Source of the DNA: Paracamarosporium sp. OC-R06-R3
Taxonomy: Eukaryota; Ascomycota; Dothideomycetes; Pleosporales; Didymosphaeriaceae
Direction: 5' to 3'
Length of the DNA stretch: 64,000 nucleotides
Assembly (NCBI GenBank): GCA_019828545.1
Contig: JACVRA010000289.1
Coordinates: 39,504-103,503 of the forward strand
The position numbers were made by a program, and so were the translations under genes. Numbering within the stretch: the stretch's first letter is position 1; each line of letters starts with the position of its first letter. This document shows positions 44,294 through 55,084 of this stretch, one piece after another. The notes beneath the pieces were generated by a model. The model saw only the letters and a program-made list of their open reading frames with translations, did not search any database and was not told the origin of the DNA.

Positions 44294-45346
44294 CTAATCT
44301 TTCACGCTTGTTTCTTCTGTGCCCTTCGTGTCACGCTTCGATTGTGCCTTGGCCTTCTTCGCCTTCTTGCTCTTGGCTCTCTTTCCTCGCCATGCCGATC
44401 CTTCTGTGTTCTCTGAGGTGAATTTCTCCTTCTGCTCGGAAGCTTCCGTCATCTGCGCTTCTTCATCATTCTTTGGCGCTTCTAGTTTACCCTTGGTTGT
44501 GATAGCTGCCTCGGTCTTGTGAGTACTCCTCACTTGGTTCTCTCCCTTGCCTTTTTTCCTACCCTCATCTTCATCTTCCTCCCCGACTCCATCATTCTTT
44601 CTATCACCTGTCTTAGCATCTTCTTCCACACTATCAAAATCCTTGTTTCTGTCCTTGTCCTTGTTGGCATTCTCAAACGTTGTCTTGTCTGTCATGTCGC
44701 CGTCGAGTTTGCTTGTGTCGACATTACCGTCAGCACGCTCTTCACTATCTGACCCATTCAGCTCGTCTTTTGTCGCGGTTGCTTTTGCAGAGGAATCCTT
44801 TTCTTCGTCTTTTATTTGCGAAATGTTCCACCGAGTAAGAACGTCCTCAATCTTCTGTCGTTCCGCAATTGCAGGGCCCAGTTCCACCATCTCCACAAAA
44901 TGCTTATGCCCATAAAGCTCCAGCGCATTGATCAATTCGTCTAGATCAACCTTACTAACATCCTCTGGAACATCTGTCTTCCTCAAATTATCGATAGCGA
45001 ACATTACGCCAGACTGGAAGCTTGTCAAGAGCTGCCGATGGTCTTGTGTCTGCTTGGAGGCCTCGTCTTGAGTGATGACGAAGCCGACGATGCCCCAGCG
45101 ACCGAGAAAATTGAGAGTTGATTTGTCGAGAAGCTTGGAAAGCTTATTCGGGCGCTCTAGGCTGACGATTCGGCGAAGGTAGGTGGCTCCGGCAATGAAA
45201 GCAAGCTCGTGGCCATTTTCGAGTTTCTGCATATCCCTGTCGAAGACTCCGTGGTCCCAGGGAGGCCATTCTAGGTCGGCAAAGCGAGGCTTGTCGGTCG
45301 ACCGAAAGAGACTTGCGAGTGGATCGGTGTAGTTGTCGCTCTCCAT
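44294..45346 (-). CDS. hypothetical protein with lysine/acid-rich tail
   Basis: Intronless, 350 aa from ATG 45346. The N-terminal about 175 residues look folded (LEWPPWDHGVFDRDMQKLENGHELAFIAGATYLRR; LNFLGRWGIVGFVITQDE) and lack a known motif. The rest is highly charged low complexity (DKDRNKDFDSVEED, EEDEDEGRKKGKG) and ends in a Lys-rich block (KRAKSKKAKKAKAQSKR) that could be a nuclear localisation signal. The family is not recognised. Confidence 0.68.
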   Translation of the reverse strand: MESDNYTDPLASLFRSTDKPRFADLEWPPWDHGVFDRDMQKLENGHELAFIAGATYLRRIVSLERPNKLSKLLDKSTLNFLGRWGIVGFVITQDEASKQTQDHRQLLTSFQSGVMFAIDNLRKTDVPEDVSKVDLDELINALELYGHKHFVEMVELGPAIAERQKIEDVLTRWNISQIKDEEKDSSAKATATKDELNGSDSEERADGNVDTSKLDGDMTDKTTFENANKDKDRNKDFDSVEEDAKTGDRKNDGVGEEDEDEGRKKGKGENQVRSTHKTEAAITTKGKLEAPKNDEEAQMTEASEQKEKFTSENTEGSAWRGKRAKSKKAKKAKAQSKRDTKGTEETSVKD

Positions 45347-46761
45347 AGCGGCTCTTGGGCGACTTTGGTAGCTTAGGAGACTGAACTGATAACCTAATTA
45401 GTGGCTAGCGATGGCACAAAAGGCACAGGTAGTGGGCCTTTTATGTGGGGTAAGAACGGAGAACGGCAAACGGAAGGAAGCTTTTGGACAAACGGAATGC
45501 GCCGAGACGCTTCTTCGCTTAGCTAAATATATTATCGAAATGAGGGTGAAGTAACGCTCCAAGACAACATGACTCATTTTTGATAGCTGTCATTTACCTA
45601 CATACTCGTGCCCGGAATTCTTGCCATTCTTCGACGAGACTGTGCATTGACACTACTATCAACTGTTAGTACTTTCAAGGTGCCTTTATATTCAACCGCC
45701 GAAGACTCACCAGCATCTCACATTAGGTCTACTTGTGGTCATGAGCTCAAGCACTGCCATTCATGTACATAAGTTTGGATGTATGTATTGAAGCTGAGGA
45801 GAAAATTCGTGTAGGCGATATCAGACGTCTAGAGGCGGCTTATTTGTCAGTAGATACTGACATTGTCTCTTCTTGAACTAGCGATAACCACGTATGTTAG
45901 AATCACAAATTGTTTGTCTATTTTGATGACGGACAATCATTACTGGACCCTCCCTAAGGCACACCGCATGTTATTTCAATTGTTTCTCATCAAGTTAACA
46001 TACTCTAACATCCGTTCTACTATCATCTATCCATATACTAAGAGTAGACGTGATATGGGGCTTGTGTCTACTATTACTTGTATCTTTAGACGACTTAGTT
46101 TATGTGAGGAATGGTCACTCATTGTATGGAGTACCAACTGCATTTGAGATGCTCGATCATAGGTACTACCAGTCATCTGGTCTGGAAATTCCATATTGTC
46201 GATTCGCGTAGATTAGACTAGACCATGATGTATGTAGTTCACGGGAAGGGGTGATACTACTGGTGACAAGATATCATACCTGGTAAGCTCGCTGCGATAG
46301 CGGAATTGTTCTTCGCACTGCAATTGGATAGAGGTCGGAAAGGAGCATAACCATATAATGAAACCGTATAAGAACTATGAAGACGACATTTCTGTGCAAT
46401 ACTTTGGTCAAAGCTGCCGTTAGTCAAGCTTATATCATAATTTGTATGCTCTGCTTTGTCGCAAAAGTCTGTCTAATACCCAAACCGGAAATTCAACAAC
46501 AGGTCAAGAACATTCAATGATAAGAGGAATTTAGAAAGGAAGATGTGCATAAAGGCTTGAACTCGGGCGCGCCGGAGGTGGTGGCGAGTTACATGCTAGA
46601 AGATTCCAGCCACATTTGCACCGCCACGATGACGTAACCAGCTCATGCAGCTATAGAAACACATCACGCACCACGAACTGGTCACGATCCATTCAAACGC
46701 AAATTTCTTCCTGAAGCCACGGCCCACTAGAAACCCTGCTCATTCCTTTCACACATCCAAA
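45347..46761. other. intergenic, no supported gene
   Basis: 1.4 kb of AT-rich sequence. A 94-codon plus-strand frame at 45863 has chance-like composition. The last 200 bases before 46762 are more GC-rich and probably form the promoter of the 70-aa gene. Confidence 0.55.
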
Positions 46762-46974
46762 ATGCCTGTCCCACTCCCATCCACGACCGATAAATCCACC
46801 GACAAGAGCACCTCTTCCGCCACTGCGCAGACAGCGCATGAAGTTGAGAAGCCCTCCACCCAAAGTGTAGCTTCTGCTACGCACACCCAGAAGACAGAGG
46901 CGGAGCTAGAGGCTGAGAGACTGTATGAGGAGCGCATGGAAGAGGAGTATGCGAAGAGAGAGGGCGGCGCGTAG
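46762..46974 (+). CDS. small charged protein (70 aa)
   Basis: ATG 46762, short leader and TAG 46974. The N-terminal half is Ser/Thr/Lys-rich and disordered. The C-terminal half is a predicted amphipathic helix (KTEAELEAERLYEERMEEEYAKREGG). It has the look of conserved small fungal proteins with a single C-terminal helix, but I cannot name it. Convergent with the DUF4202 gene, whose 3' end lies 140 bp away. Confidence 0.6.
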   Translation: MPVPLPSTTDKSTDKSTSSATAQTAHEVEKPSTQSVASATHTQKTEAELEAERLYEERMEEEYAKREGGA

Positions 46975-47114
46975 TCTTTCCTCAGCCCACCAACAGCCGC
47001 GACAACAACCACGATGATCGCGGCCTTTCCCCATTGCCAAAATTTGAACGATACCCACTCTGCTCCGGAGCAATTTATATAGCATAACCCATATCATTCC
47101 AATCAAACGAATTT

Positions 47115-47765
47115 TCATCCGGCTAAAGCCTTCTGAATCAATTCCTTCGGTCGCCCTTCCATTGGTATCTGCAATGCTAACTCGTGTCCCTTCTCTGTCA
47201 TTTTCGCCCATGTTTTCCTCAGTATTCCTAGCACCTTTTCCTCGTCCAATCCACCCTCCCCCTTCTCAGCTTCTTCCCACTGCTTCGCATATTGCTCAAA
47301 CTGATCATCCAGAAACACGAGGCAAGCCACATCCTCCAATACACCTGCCTCTTCATCACCCTCTCTCAACCCCTCCTTCTTTATCAGGCTTCCCACCCTG
47401 TTCAGAAACGCCATATGATCTTTATAAGGTGAGGGTACGTCGTTACCGTAGCACTCGTCCAGAATGCACATTACCAAATCGGCTTGCCGCTTCTTAAGAT
47501 GTGTCCGCCATGTGTGGTATCCTACGCGCGTCATGGGATATGTGCTTCGGGGGACTTCCCAGCGGCGGAAGTGCTGTGCGCGGATGGCTAATCGTAGCGC
47601 TTCTGATGCGTCGGGATCGCGCTTTTGTAGGTATGATGTACATTTCTCGGCATAGTGGAGCTCGTATGGTATTTCTTTGCCATCGACGGTAATTTTGTTC
47701 GGATCTTCTGCGTGCGCGGCGTCGATTGCTGCTAGAGCTTTCGCGTAGGACTTGGAAGCGGACAT
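47115..47765 (-). CDS. DUF4202 family protein
   Basis: Intronless, 216 aa from ATG 47765. It matches the DUF4202 family (annotated in some databases as glutamyl-tRNA synthetase-like, without experimental basis). It shows the conserved blocks YAKALAAIDAAHAEDPN, ELHYAEKCTSYLQKRDPDASEALRLAIRAQHFRRWEVPRSTYP, a GYHTWRTHLKKRQADL stretch and LVFLDDQFEQYA. The conserved His/Glu/Arg residues are placed as in HD-like helical enzymes, so a hydrolase fold is possible. Function unproven. Confidence 0.88.
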   Translation of the reverse strand: MSASKSYAKALAAIDAAHAEDPNKITVDGKEIPYELHYAEKCTSYLQKRDPDASEALRLAIRAQHFRRWEVPRSTYPMTRVGYHTWRTHLKKRQADLVMCILDECYGNDVPSPYKDHMAFLNRVGSLIKKEGLREGDEEAGVLEDVACLVFLDDQFEQYAKQWEEAEKGEGGLDEEKVLGILRKTWAKMTEKGHELALQIPMEGRPKELIQKALAG

Positions 47766-48849
47766 TGCGGACAAGCGGCGAGCGAAGGAGAACGTGAGGA
47801 ATGTAGAAAGAGAGGAGGATGTCTAGGAAGGGACCGTGAAACTTTGTTATTATGCTGATAAGACTTGAATACACCCCACTTGGTTGGTTGCTGCGGGGTC
47901 CAGAAGGTGGAAAGTGGAGCCGACATCGGCGGAGCGGGCAATCACAGCCGAGGGGATGTCTTTACTATAATACATTTCTGAACGATGGAATTCTTGTAGT
48001 ATTATGATAAGCCAGCCTCAATTCGAGCAACTATTCTGAAGGTCAACAACTAGTACATCCCACCGCACACCACTCTGACAAAAATGGTTCCGCAGTCGCA
48101 CCCTTCCGCTCAACCATCCCCATCACAGAATTCCGTAGCTGCAAAGTCTCTATTACCATCTCTATCTTATGCTTCCCGACTTTGCACAAACTCTTGTTAG
48201 TTGGACATACAAAACTACATGCTAGTCTCGTTTCGTCCAGCGTTTCGGGTACGTCACCATGACATTCACGCACTGCCTTGGCACCTTCTTCTCACTTATA
48301 ACCTTAAAGAACTCCTTTGGACTTTCCGTAATAGCATAAACTGTAAACTACTTACTATGTACCTCAGTGTGCAGAGATCAGGTGGACTTAGGAGTTCGCT
48401 ACACAACGTTGCGCAAGGTGAGAATGAGCTACCAGAATAGTCAGACATCGACTAAGACGTAATATAGATAGAGCAATGTAGCCCGAATTCTTCACAGTAT
48501 ATATTCTGTGAGCGTAGTACCCGAAACGCAAGGCGGCCCTGTCATACCAAATCAGAATCCTGTTGGTGCCAGTCAATGTAGCTCCAGCCCAGGGAACGAA
48601 TCCAGAGTCTCATACCCTTACTCCTGTGTACAAGATCTGACTCAGCTGCAACTGTGAGAATCCTATGTGTTCGGTGAAGGGTACCTACGAAGATATGAGC
48701 AGTGATACAAAGTAGGAGAATAAACGTACATAAGGGCTCAACCTGCCTTCCAATCCATCGAACAGCGATACACTTCGAAATCATCTCTGAACGGTCAACA
48801 TAAACATCGCGACGACCTTTGTTCCTCTCCTCCTTACTAAAACAACATC
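47766..48849. other. intergenic, no supported gene
   Basis: It holds the DUF4202 promoter on the left and the secreted 127-aa gene promoter on the right. Open frames are short and overlap on both strands. Confidence 0.55.
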
Positions 48850-49233
48850 ATGCATATCATCATGTCCTCCACCCGCACCATTCTCTTCGCCATCGCCTTC
48901 CTCGGCGCATTTCCTATCTCCCTGGGTGCCCCCAACCCCGATCTCGAAGAGCCCCTCTCAGCCATTGCCAACAGATTCGGACCCACCACTCCATCTCCTA
49001 TTGATGGGTATACACCAGTTCCCAGAGATGCAGATGAAGCCCTTACCATCCTCGAATCCGGCGCTACATGCTATACTACCAGCCGCAAAGGCAAGAACTG
49101 TGAGGCGCACCAGTGCCCTGCGGCGGAACAGTGCGAGATCAGTAAAAAGGGTAGATGTGTGTGGAAGCATAAGAATCCGAAGGATCGTCCGAGTGGCTGT
49201 ATGAACTGTATGTGTGCGAAGTATAGCGATTGA
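48850..49233 (+). CDS. small secreted cysteine-rich protein (127 aa)
   Basis: Intronless. A signal peptide spans about residues 1-26 (hydrophobic core RTILFAIAFLGAFPISLGA). A Pro/acid-rich pro-like segment follows, ending near PVPRDADEALTILESGA. The last about 55 residues hold eight cysteines (CYTT, NCEAHQC, QCEIS, RCVW, GCMNCMC) and many lysines. The arrangement (signal, possible propeptide, basic eight-Cys domain) resembles secreted effectors or antimicrobial proteins. Family not recognised. An alternative start four codons later (ATG 48862) gives an equally good signal. Confidence 0.78.
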   Translation: MHIIMSSTRTILFAIAFLGAFPISLGAPNPDLEEPLSAIANRFGPTTPSPIDGYTPVPRDADEALTILESGATCYTTSRKGKNCEAHQCPAAEQCEISKKGRCVWKHKNPKDRPSGCMNCMCAKYSD

Positions 49234-49488
49234 AGTAAATAAAGTGGGGTTGTGTTTGGGTGAGGCTGGGCATTCAACATGCCCTGCTTGGAGCAATGCT
49301 GGAGACATTCGTTTGGCGATCTGGAATGTTGTTTCTGGTCTTAAATACACTCGTTAATGTAGAGAGGATTATCGCCCGAGGTCATTAGAGTCTCTTACAC
49401 CGAATGAAACCATCGACCACCAAAGCATCGCTCGCCAGCACCATACCTTTCATTCTGTCTCCATAATCGCCTCCTCTTCCTCTCCACA
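49234..49488. other. convergent spacer
   Basis: 255-bp spacer between two secreted-protein genes on opposite strands, both ending here. Nothing else seen. Confidence 0.6.
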
Positions 49489-50251
49489 TTAACCACAAAC
49501 CTCGTACTCGTCCTCACACGGCCACTTCTGTCCCACCTCGGGCAACGTCTGCGCCGTTGGCGCCGTCCCATGCTCCCTCAGTTCCACAATCCACCGCCTC
49601 CCCTCAATCTCCCGCACCACAAAGTATCCCGCATTCGGATAGTTCGTCGCAACCTCCTGCCCCCTCAGCACACCGCCGTTGAACCCCTGCATCGTCACCA
49701 CACCGCCCCGGCCCTGCGGATCCCAAGTATCTGGCGACGCAACGTAGTAGTCGCGCCACTGCTGCCACCCCGTGCCGTAGTTTGCGCCGATCGCCGCGCT
49801 GAAGCCTTTGTAGATGGTAAGAAATCCGTCGTAGTTGTACCGCGTGTTGTTCCAGCCGAAGCGGCCGTCGGGATGGATCGCTGCCTGGTAGCCGGGGAGC
49901 CAGTCAGTGTCGTTGGCGGTGGGGGAGCGGGGGTAGGGGAAAAATGCTGGGGACCACTGTTAGCTATCTACATATAGAAGTTGGAACGAGGATAGGATGC
50001 AGCCTCGAGATTATGTGTGTACCTAGAATTTGACACTCGACCCACGCGGCGAGTTGCACATGGCGCGGCTGATTCACGTCGTCGGCGGTTGTGCAGGCTG
50101 TGTCAGGGTTGATGTGGATGCGGGCGGCTGCAGCCTGGCTAGGGAAAGGCGAGGGTGGTACACCGGGGCGGTAGGGAGTATTCTTCCCAGAAACGACCGC
50201 GAGGCTGCTGGCGGCGACTGCAAGACCTGTTAGTGTGTGTATGAAGTGCAT
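49489..50251 (-). CDS. secreted hypothetical protein (228 aa)
   Basis: Two exons, 50023-50251 and 49489-49946, with a 76-bp intron (GTACAC...CCCAG, phase 1). The N-terminus is a signal peptide (MHFIHTLTGLAVAASSLAVVSG). The mature protein has few cysteines (about four: TACTT, VECQ, and the pair WPC and VCG near the end) and several likely N-glycosylation sites (NDT, NNT). Aromatic-rich segments such as GTGWQQWRDYYVASPDTWDP suggest a compact extracellular fold. Family not recognised. Confidence 0.75.
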
Positions 50252-51283
50252 TCTTGGCTGGAGAGTTCCCTACGAAATATTGTAGACCACTGCATCGCGA
50301 TTGCTGAGACGAAAAGAGTGCAAATAACCTGTACCAAAATTAGATTATTCTTGCATCGCTTTATACGTGAAGTAAATTTTCTTGTTCCGCACGAGAGATT
50401 CTCTTTCCCGGGGATACACGATGGTTCTGCTATGTTGATACTAGCGACGTTATAGTAGGAACCTACTAGCAAGGTACTTGCCCCTACATTAAGTAGTACG
50501 TGGGGCTCTTAGGAAGTGGCTAAACCAGGAAGAGCCCAAGAATGAAAATGTCCGACCAGTTTTGTACGGATCCTTCGGATACCCCCTTTCGCAATCCTTC
50601 TTCTTATGTTCGATTGGGCATGTGGGAACATGAGCTAGGACTCGTGGGCCTCGTGTTGGTCGTGGTAGGATCGCGACGACGGTCGGGTCCGGATTAGGGA
50701 TTGATGTTACGTGAGACGCACGAGTAGTGTAGACTCGACTTCAAGGGGGATCGATAGTAGATTGTAGGATAGACGAATCGCTACCGGACACATTTGGTCA
50801 GCTCTAATATCACATATCCCCTTGTGATGTGATTCTAGGCACCCACTAATGTGACAGCCGAGCTTATGCTGTCGACTCTGGGAGTGAAACGAGTGAGTCT
50901 TGTTCCAGCGTCTGCAGCCACCTTCTATTAAAACATTTTATATCACTTACTAGATATGAGAGAGAACTAGTGATAGCTTCATTAATCAAAAAGTTTTGAG
51001 ATATCAAAATTTGACGTTCTCCGCACCTCTACGCACCTCTACGGATCTCTGCGGATCTTACACAACTCTGTGCGTTATGGACAGAAATGCGCACGTATGT
51101 GCACCTCTACGTACTGCCTGCGCAAGACCACTGCAAATCTGCCCTGACGTAGTGCAAAGGATAGGTTACTAAGGTCTTAGTAAGCTATATAGAGGGAATA
51201 GTCGATCCTTCTGTAACGCGCTTGCGCGTCCTGACCGACAATTCAAAATCTTACACCTCACTTTGCCATCAACGTATCTAAGA
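50252..51283. other. intergenic, no supported gene
   Basis: Contains a short imperfect repeat of GCACCTCTAC (51023-51042, again near 51100). No protein-like frame seen. Confidence 0.5.
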
Positions 51284-54276
51284 GTGGCTTCTGAGTCTTT
51301 GAAGAGCATATACCAACAGTACAAGCTCGACACCGAGGTCGTAGCATCTTGGCTTGCAAACACAGCACTGGAACATGGCTGATGATTTGTAGAAGTGTGA
51401 TGTAAGATTGATCGTCAAAGCTACTAGAGGGAAGCTAGATAAACAAGAGCCTTGGCGCCTGCCACCACCCTATTGGGTGTACCTGCCTCAACAATGGCTA
51501 CGAGAACACGATTGGGGTAAAGGGCGGTATCCCTGCTCCCAAGCCTGTAGCCGCCCCTGCCAAGCCCAAGAAGAAGAAGAGAGGGCCGGGGAAGAAGGGT
51601 GGTAATCCTACGCCTGTGCAGAAGAGTCCAAAAGAGAAATACATTCTCGCAATTAGGGACTTCGTGCCTTTGGCGGAGCACATCGCTGCCATACTGGATG
51701 TAAAGATTGCGTTGCCGGCGTGGTTCGAGATCGCGCTAGAGAGAGTTATTTGGGTGAGAGGTGCGTTTGCGGAAAAGTTGGCCCAAGCGGGCGCGTATGT
51801 CAGCCAGCAGAGCAACAATAGTCACGGGTAGGTCACATTGCGCTGGATGAAGATTGGACCAATCATTGATCTGCTTGTAGGTACTTTGTCGACGTGCTGA
51901 AGAAGGTCAAAAAGACGCTGCAACCATTGGTCCCTGAATGGAAGACTTTGCCTGGTAAATCTAGTGCAAAGGCATCTTCCGTGGACGAGAAGAACAAGAA
52001 AACAACGTCATCGCTCCGCAACCTCTTCCAGGTTTTGGAAGTGTATGAGCCCTCAGCAGCATTCGAGGCTGCACCTGATGTTGAAAGGCCTGCACCACCG
52101 GAGATACAATATGCTGTCGAGGAAGAGGACGACTCCCTCTTTGAGGCTCTTTTCACTTTGACGACATTGATGGGCGATCTTGCGAGATTAAGAGAGGAAG
52201 TTGCGGAGCTGTGGAGTGATTACGAGGCAGGCAAGATCGACATTACTGCCGCATCTGTGGCAACCGACACTGCGATTGAGCTCGCCCGCGCATTTGAGGA
52301 TCCTATCACACCGGTCCTACGAAATCATCATGGTAATGTTGGCCACTTTCACCTGGAATACGTCACCGCGATGAGCAAGGCATTGGGTGTAGACATCGAC
52401 GACAGAGAACGAATGGGCGATGATATCAACTTCAAGGCGTACGATCTTGGAAACTCGCTCTTTGCTAACACAGCAATGACTCTTCTGGGTTTTGTCCGAG
52501 CGAATCCGCTAATAAAGAACGATCAGATCAGCTACAACGGTAAGTTTGGATTCTTCGATGAGACGGAGCCCATGACCCGCATTACGAATCGGAAGAAATT
52601 TCAACAGGATAAAACAGCCATGATAGAAATGTTCGGCGACATGGCGCTTTGGGGCAGTAACCCATCGCCGATTGAAGATCACATGATCAAGGGACTATAT
52701 GCTGCAAGAAAGTCATGGAAAGCGAAGCAAAGCCAAGGTGTTGCGCATCCTGAGATACCTATCTGGCTTTCTTTTGCGACCCAGATATGGTTGGACACAT
52801 TATACACTGTCGAGGTGAGCTATCTAATAATCCCACGGGAACCCTCAACTCCAGTGTGCTTGTCGAGGCCATCCGGCTAACCTCTGATAGTTGGGTCGTG
52901 GCTGGACCGATATTAAACGCTTCATGCACGTTGCAGGTCCAATTGTCAAAGCGAATCCCAAGGCCTGTCGTGCGCTCAAAGGACCTGTCGATATGATGCA
53001 GAAGTGGCTGGAGTTCGATGCATTCAAATTCATTCATATGGGAAGCAACCCTGACTACAAGAAATACACCTTCTTCCGTCGCCACCCGCAATATTGCGGC
53101 CTGTGGCTCCATCACGCCCGCCACCTCTTCCATCGAGATGGCGTCAATTATGCCGCTGTTCCGGGCGCCGTAATGATAACCACACAACTTTACCACGCGT
53201 TGCATCAGGAAAAGCTAATGGATCTGCATTGGAAGGAGCTTGATACACTGCGCAACATGCAGGGAAATTCGTGCTACTTTGTCGGCGATCCACCGAAAGA
53301 TGCCGTCGGGTACTGGAAAAACTTCTGCCTCACGCTGGGAATGTCGGCGGCCAGTTTTGCAGCAAACAGACACGGCAATAAGATCCATACTAGCAAAGCT
53401 GGCGTCCGTGAGATGAGGTTCAAAGGTTTGACCGGCCGCTTCATCGCCCCAAGGATTGAAACTGACAGCAACGACCGCCGACTCTTGGATGCGGAGGCGG
53501 TATTGAAGTGGATTGTAGACGGTGCCGAAGAGCGCAAGTACCACGATGGTTCGAACGAATCTACGATACAGGATGCTACCAAGCCTGTTATACATCGACT
53601 TGCAGCTGCGATTCACGCCGAGGTCCCGGACATCAAGTTCAACTACTTCCGAATCCACGACAATTGCTGGAAAATGATATCGCGTACTCATGTGGAATTT
53701 GAGAGCACGAACCCGGACTGGGCTCAAAAGTACAAGATCAACGAGAACCAATTGCCTTTTGTCGTTGGCTTCGCCTTCTCTCTGGCAGCAGGAAAACTAG
53801 ACCCGGACCGTAATATACAGCCGAGTAACGCATTGCTTGAACTAGAAGGAATGCAGTTCATGCGCTTTCTTGCGGGAGATGGCAGTTTCGGTCACTTGCG
53901 AGGAAAAACCGTGGTAGAGTTCGAGGAACAGGGCGAATACAGTGAAGTAGTGCTAAAGGAAGAAGAAGCGAAGGAGAATACTGAGTATGATGAGCGACTC
54001 TACGGTTCATCTGCGCCCAGTGAAATATCTCGTCCCTCACGAGGACTTGGCCCCAATCGCAGCAGGGGCGCACCTAGAGGCGCTGGTTCCAATCACGATG
54101 CTTTCTATAACAGTCTAGATCCGAGGCTCCAAGGATTATTCGATGGGGTGTTATCTGCTGGTTTAGGAACCGACTCAGATTTCCTAGACAATCCGGGCGC
54201 GCCGCACGGGCAAGATCTAATGGATCTTTACGCCGCTACGCAGAATTTCGCAGCGATGCTCGGCGGACGACGATAG
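51284..54276 (+). CDS. DUF6604 family protein, 5' end disrupted or unresolved
   Basis: The body is clear: an exon ending at 51827, 51881-52814 and 52891-54276, with introns of 53 and 76 bp, in frame throughout. The first exon of DUF6604 proteins is visible at 51284-51379 (SIYQQYKLDTEVVASWLANTALEHG). It begins at GTG rather than ATG, meets TGA at 51380, and lies in another frame from the lysine-rich segment (PKKKKRGPGKKGG) that starts the body exon. I see no splice that joins them cleanly. The later part has typical features: YFVDVLKKV, a basic linker, LFEALFTLTTLMGDL, and a long conserved C-terminal domain (GNSCYFVGDPPKD, IPFVVGFAFSLAAG-like). Function of DUF6604 is unknown. A decayed copy is as likely as a missed exon. 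Confidence 0.7.
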
Positions 54277-55084
54277 GATCAGTCTGGCTAAGTATTTCGG
54301 AGCGAAAATATTCAGGGTATCACGGTCATATCTTAAACCTAGGGTGCTCTTCACCCATGTAGGCGAGGAGAGACATCAAAGAACATACTACTTACGTTGG
54401 CTTATCGCATGCGTCTGTACGATAGGTTTGTTCGTTGTGCATAACCTTCGAATAGCATCTGTAGAAATAGCATGAGTGCTCGACGTACTTACAGACAGAT
54501 AAATGTCTCCTGTACAAAAACACAGCGCGGATCTATTGTTCTGTGACATGTTTCTTTTGTAAACTCACGCCTCGACTCGAGGTGTGTTGTCGGTAATACC
54601 TTCAATTTTATCAACAATTCAGAAAGCAAACTTTTGAGCTTAAAGGAACTGTCGTGCGACATTGTTGTTCTTGATGTTGGCTATCTTTGGCTAGCTAAGT
54701 ATATCTACTATGCATCCTATAAAGGTGGCACCAAATCATTTGCCGCTATATACAGATATTGGAATGCAAAGGTAGAAGGAGCCAAGTACCGTGCATTACG
54801 GATCACCGAAGTGTAATCGCGCTCCAGACTCGGTCACTGAGACAGAACATTAGCAAGTCCCGGAGCAAAACATGCAAAGAACGAAGAATCCATCTTTGAG
54901 GCTCAGACTTGCCTTTTGTCAGAGATCAGCGATACCATGGGCTTACAAAGTACATGGAGTGTAGAAGTACAATGCAGTGTCCTGGTATCTCCCCCGTTTG
55001 GCCCAACTACGTCTAATCATAGCCATATCGAAGCACCAAAGAAAAAGTTTACTTACCATCATCGTATATGCTGTCGGCCAAGGC
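54277..55084. other. convergent intergenic region, no gene
   Basis: 3' flanks of the DUF6604 gene (+) and the asparagine-synthase-like gene (-). AT-rich; no protein-like frame. Confidence 0.6.

Noticed and set aside
45863..46147. 94-codon plus-strand frame
   Set aside because: AT-rich chance frame without promoter, conserved motif or signal peptide.
51531..51560. GTAAAG...CTGTAG mini-intron joining the DUF6604 frames
   Set aside because: Below the minimum length of fungal introns, so it cannot rescue the 5' end.
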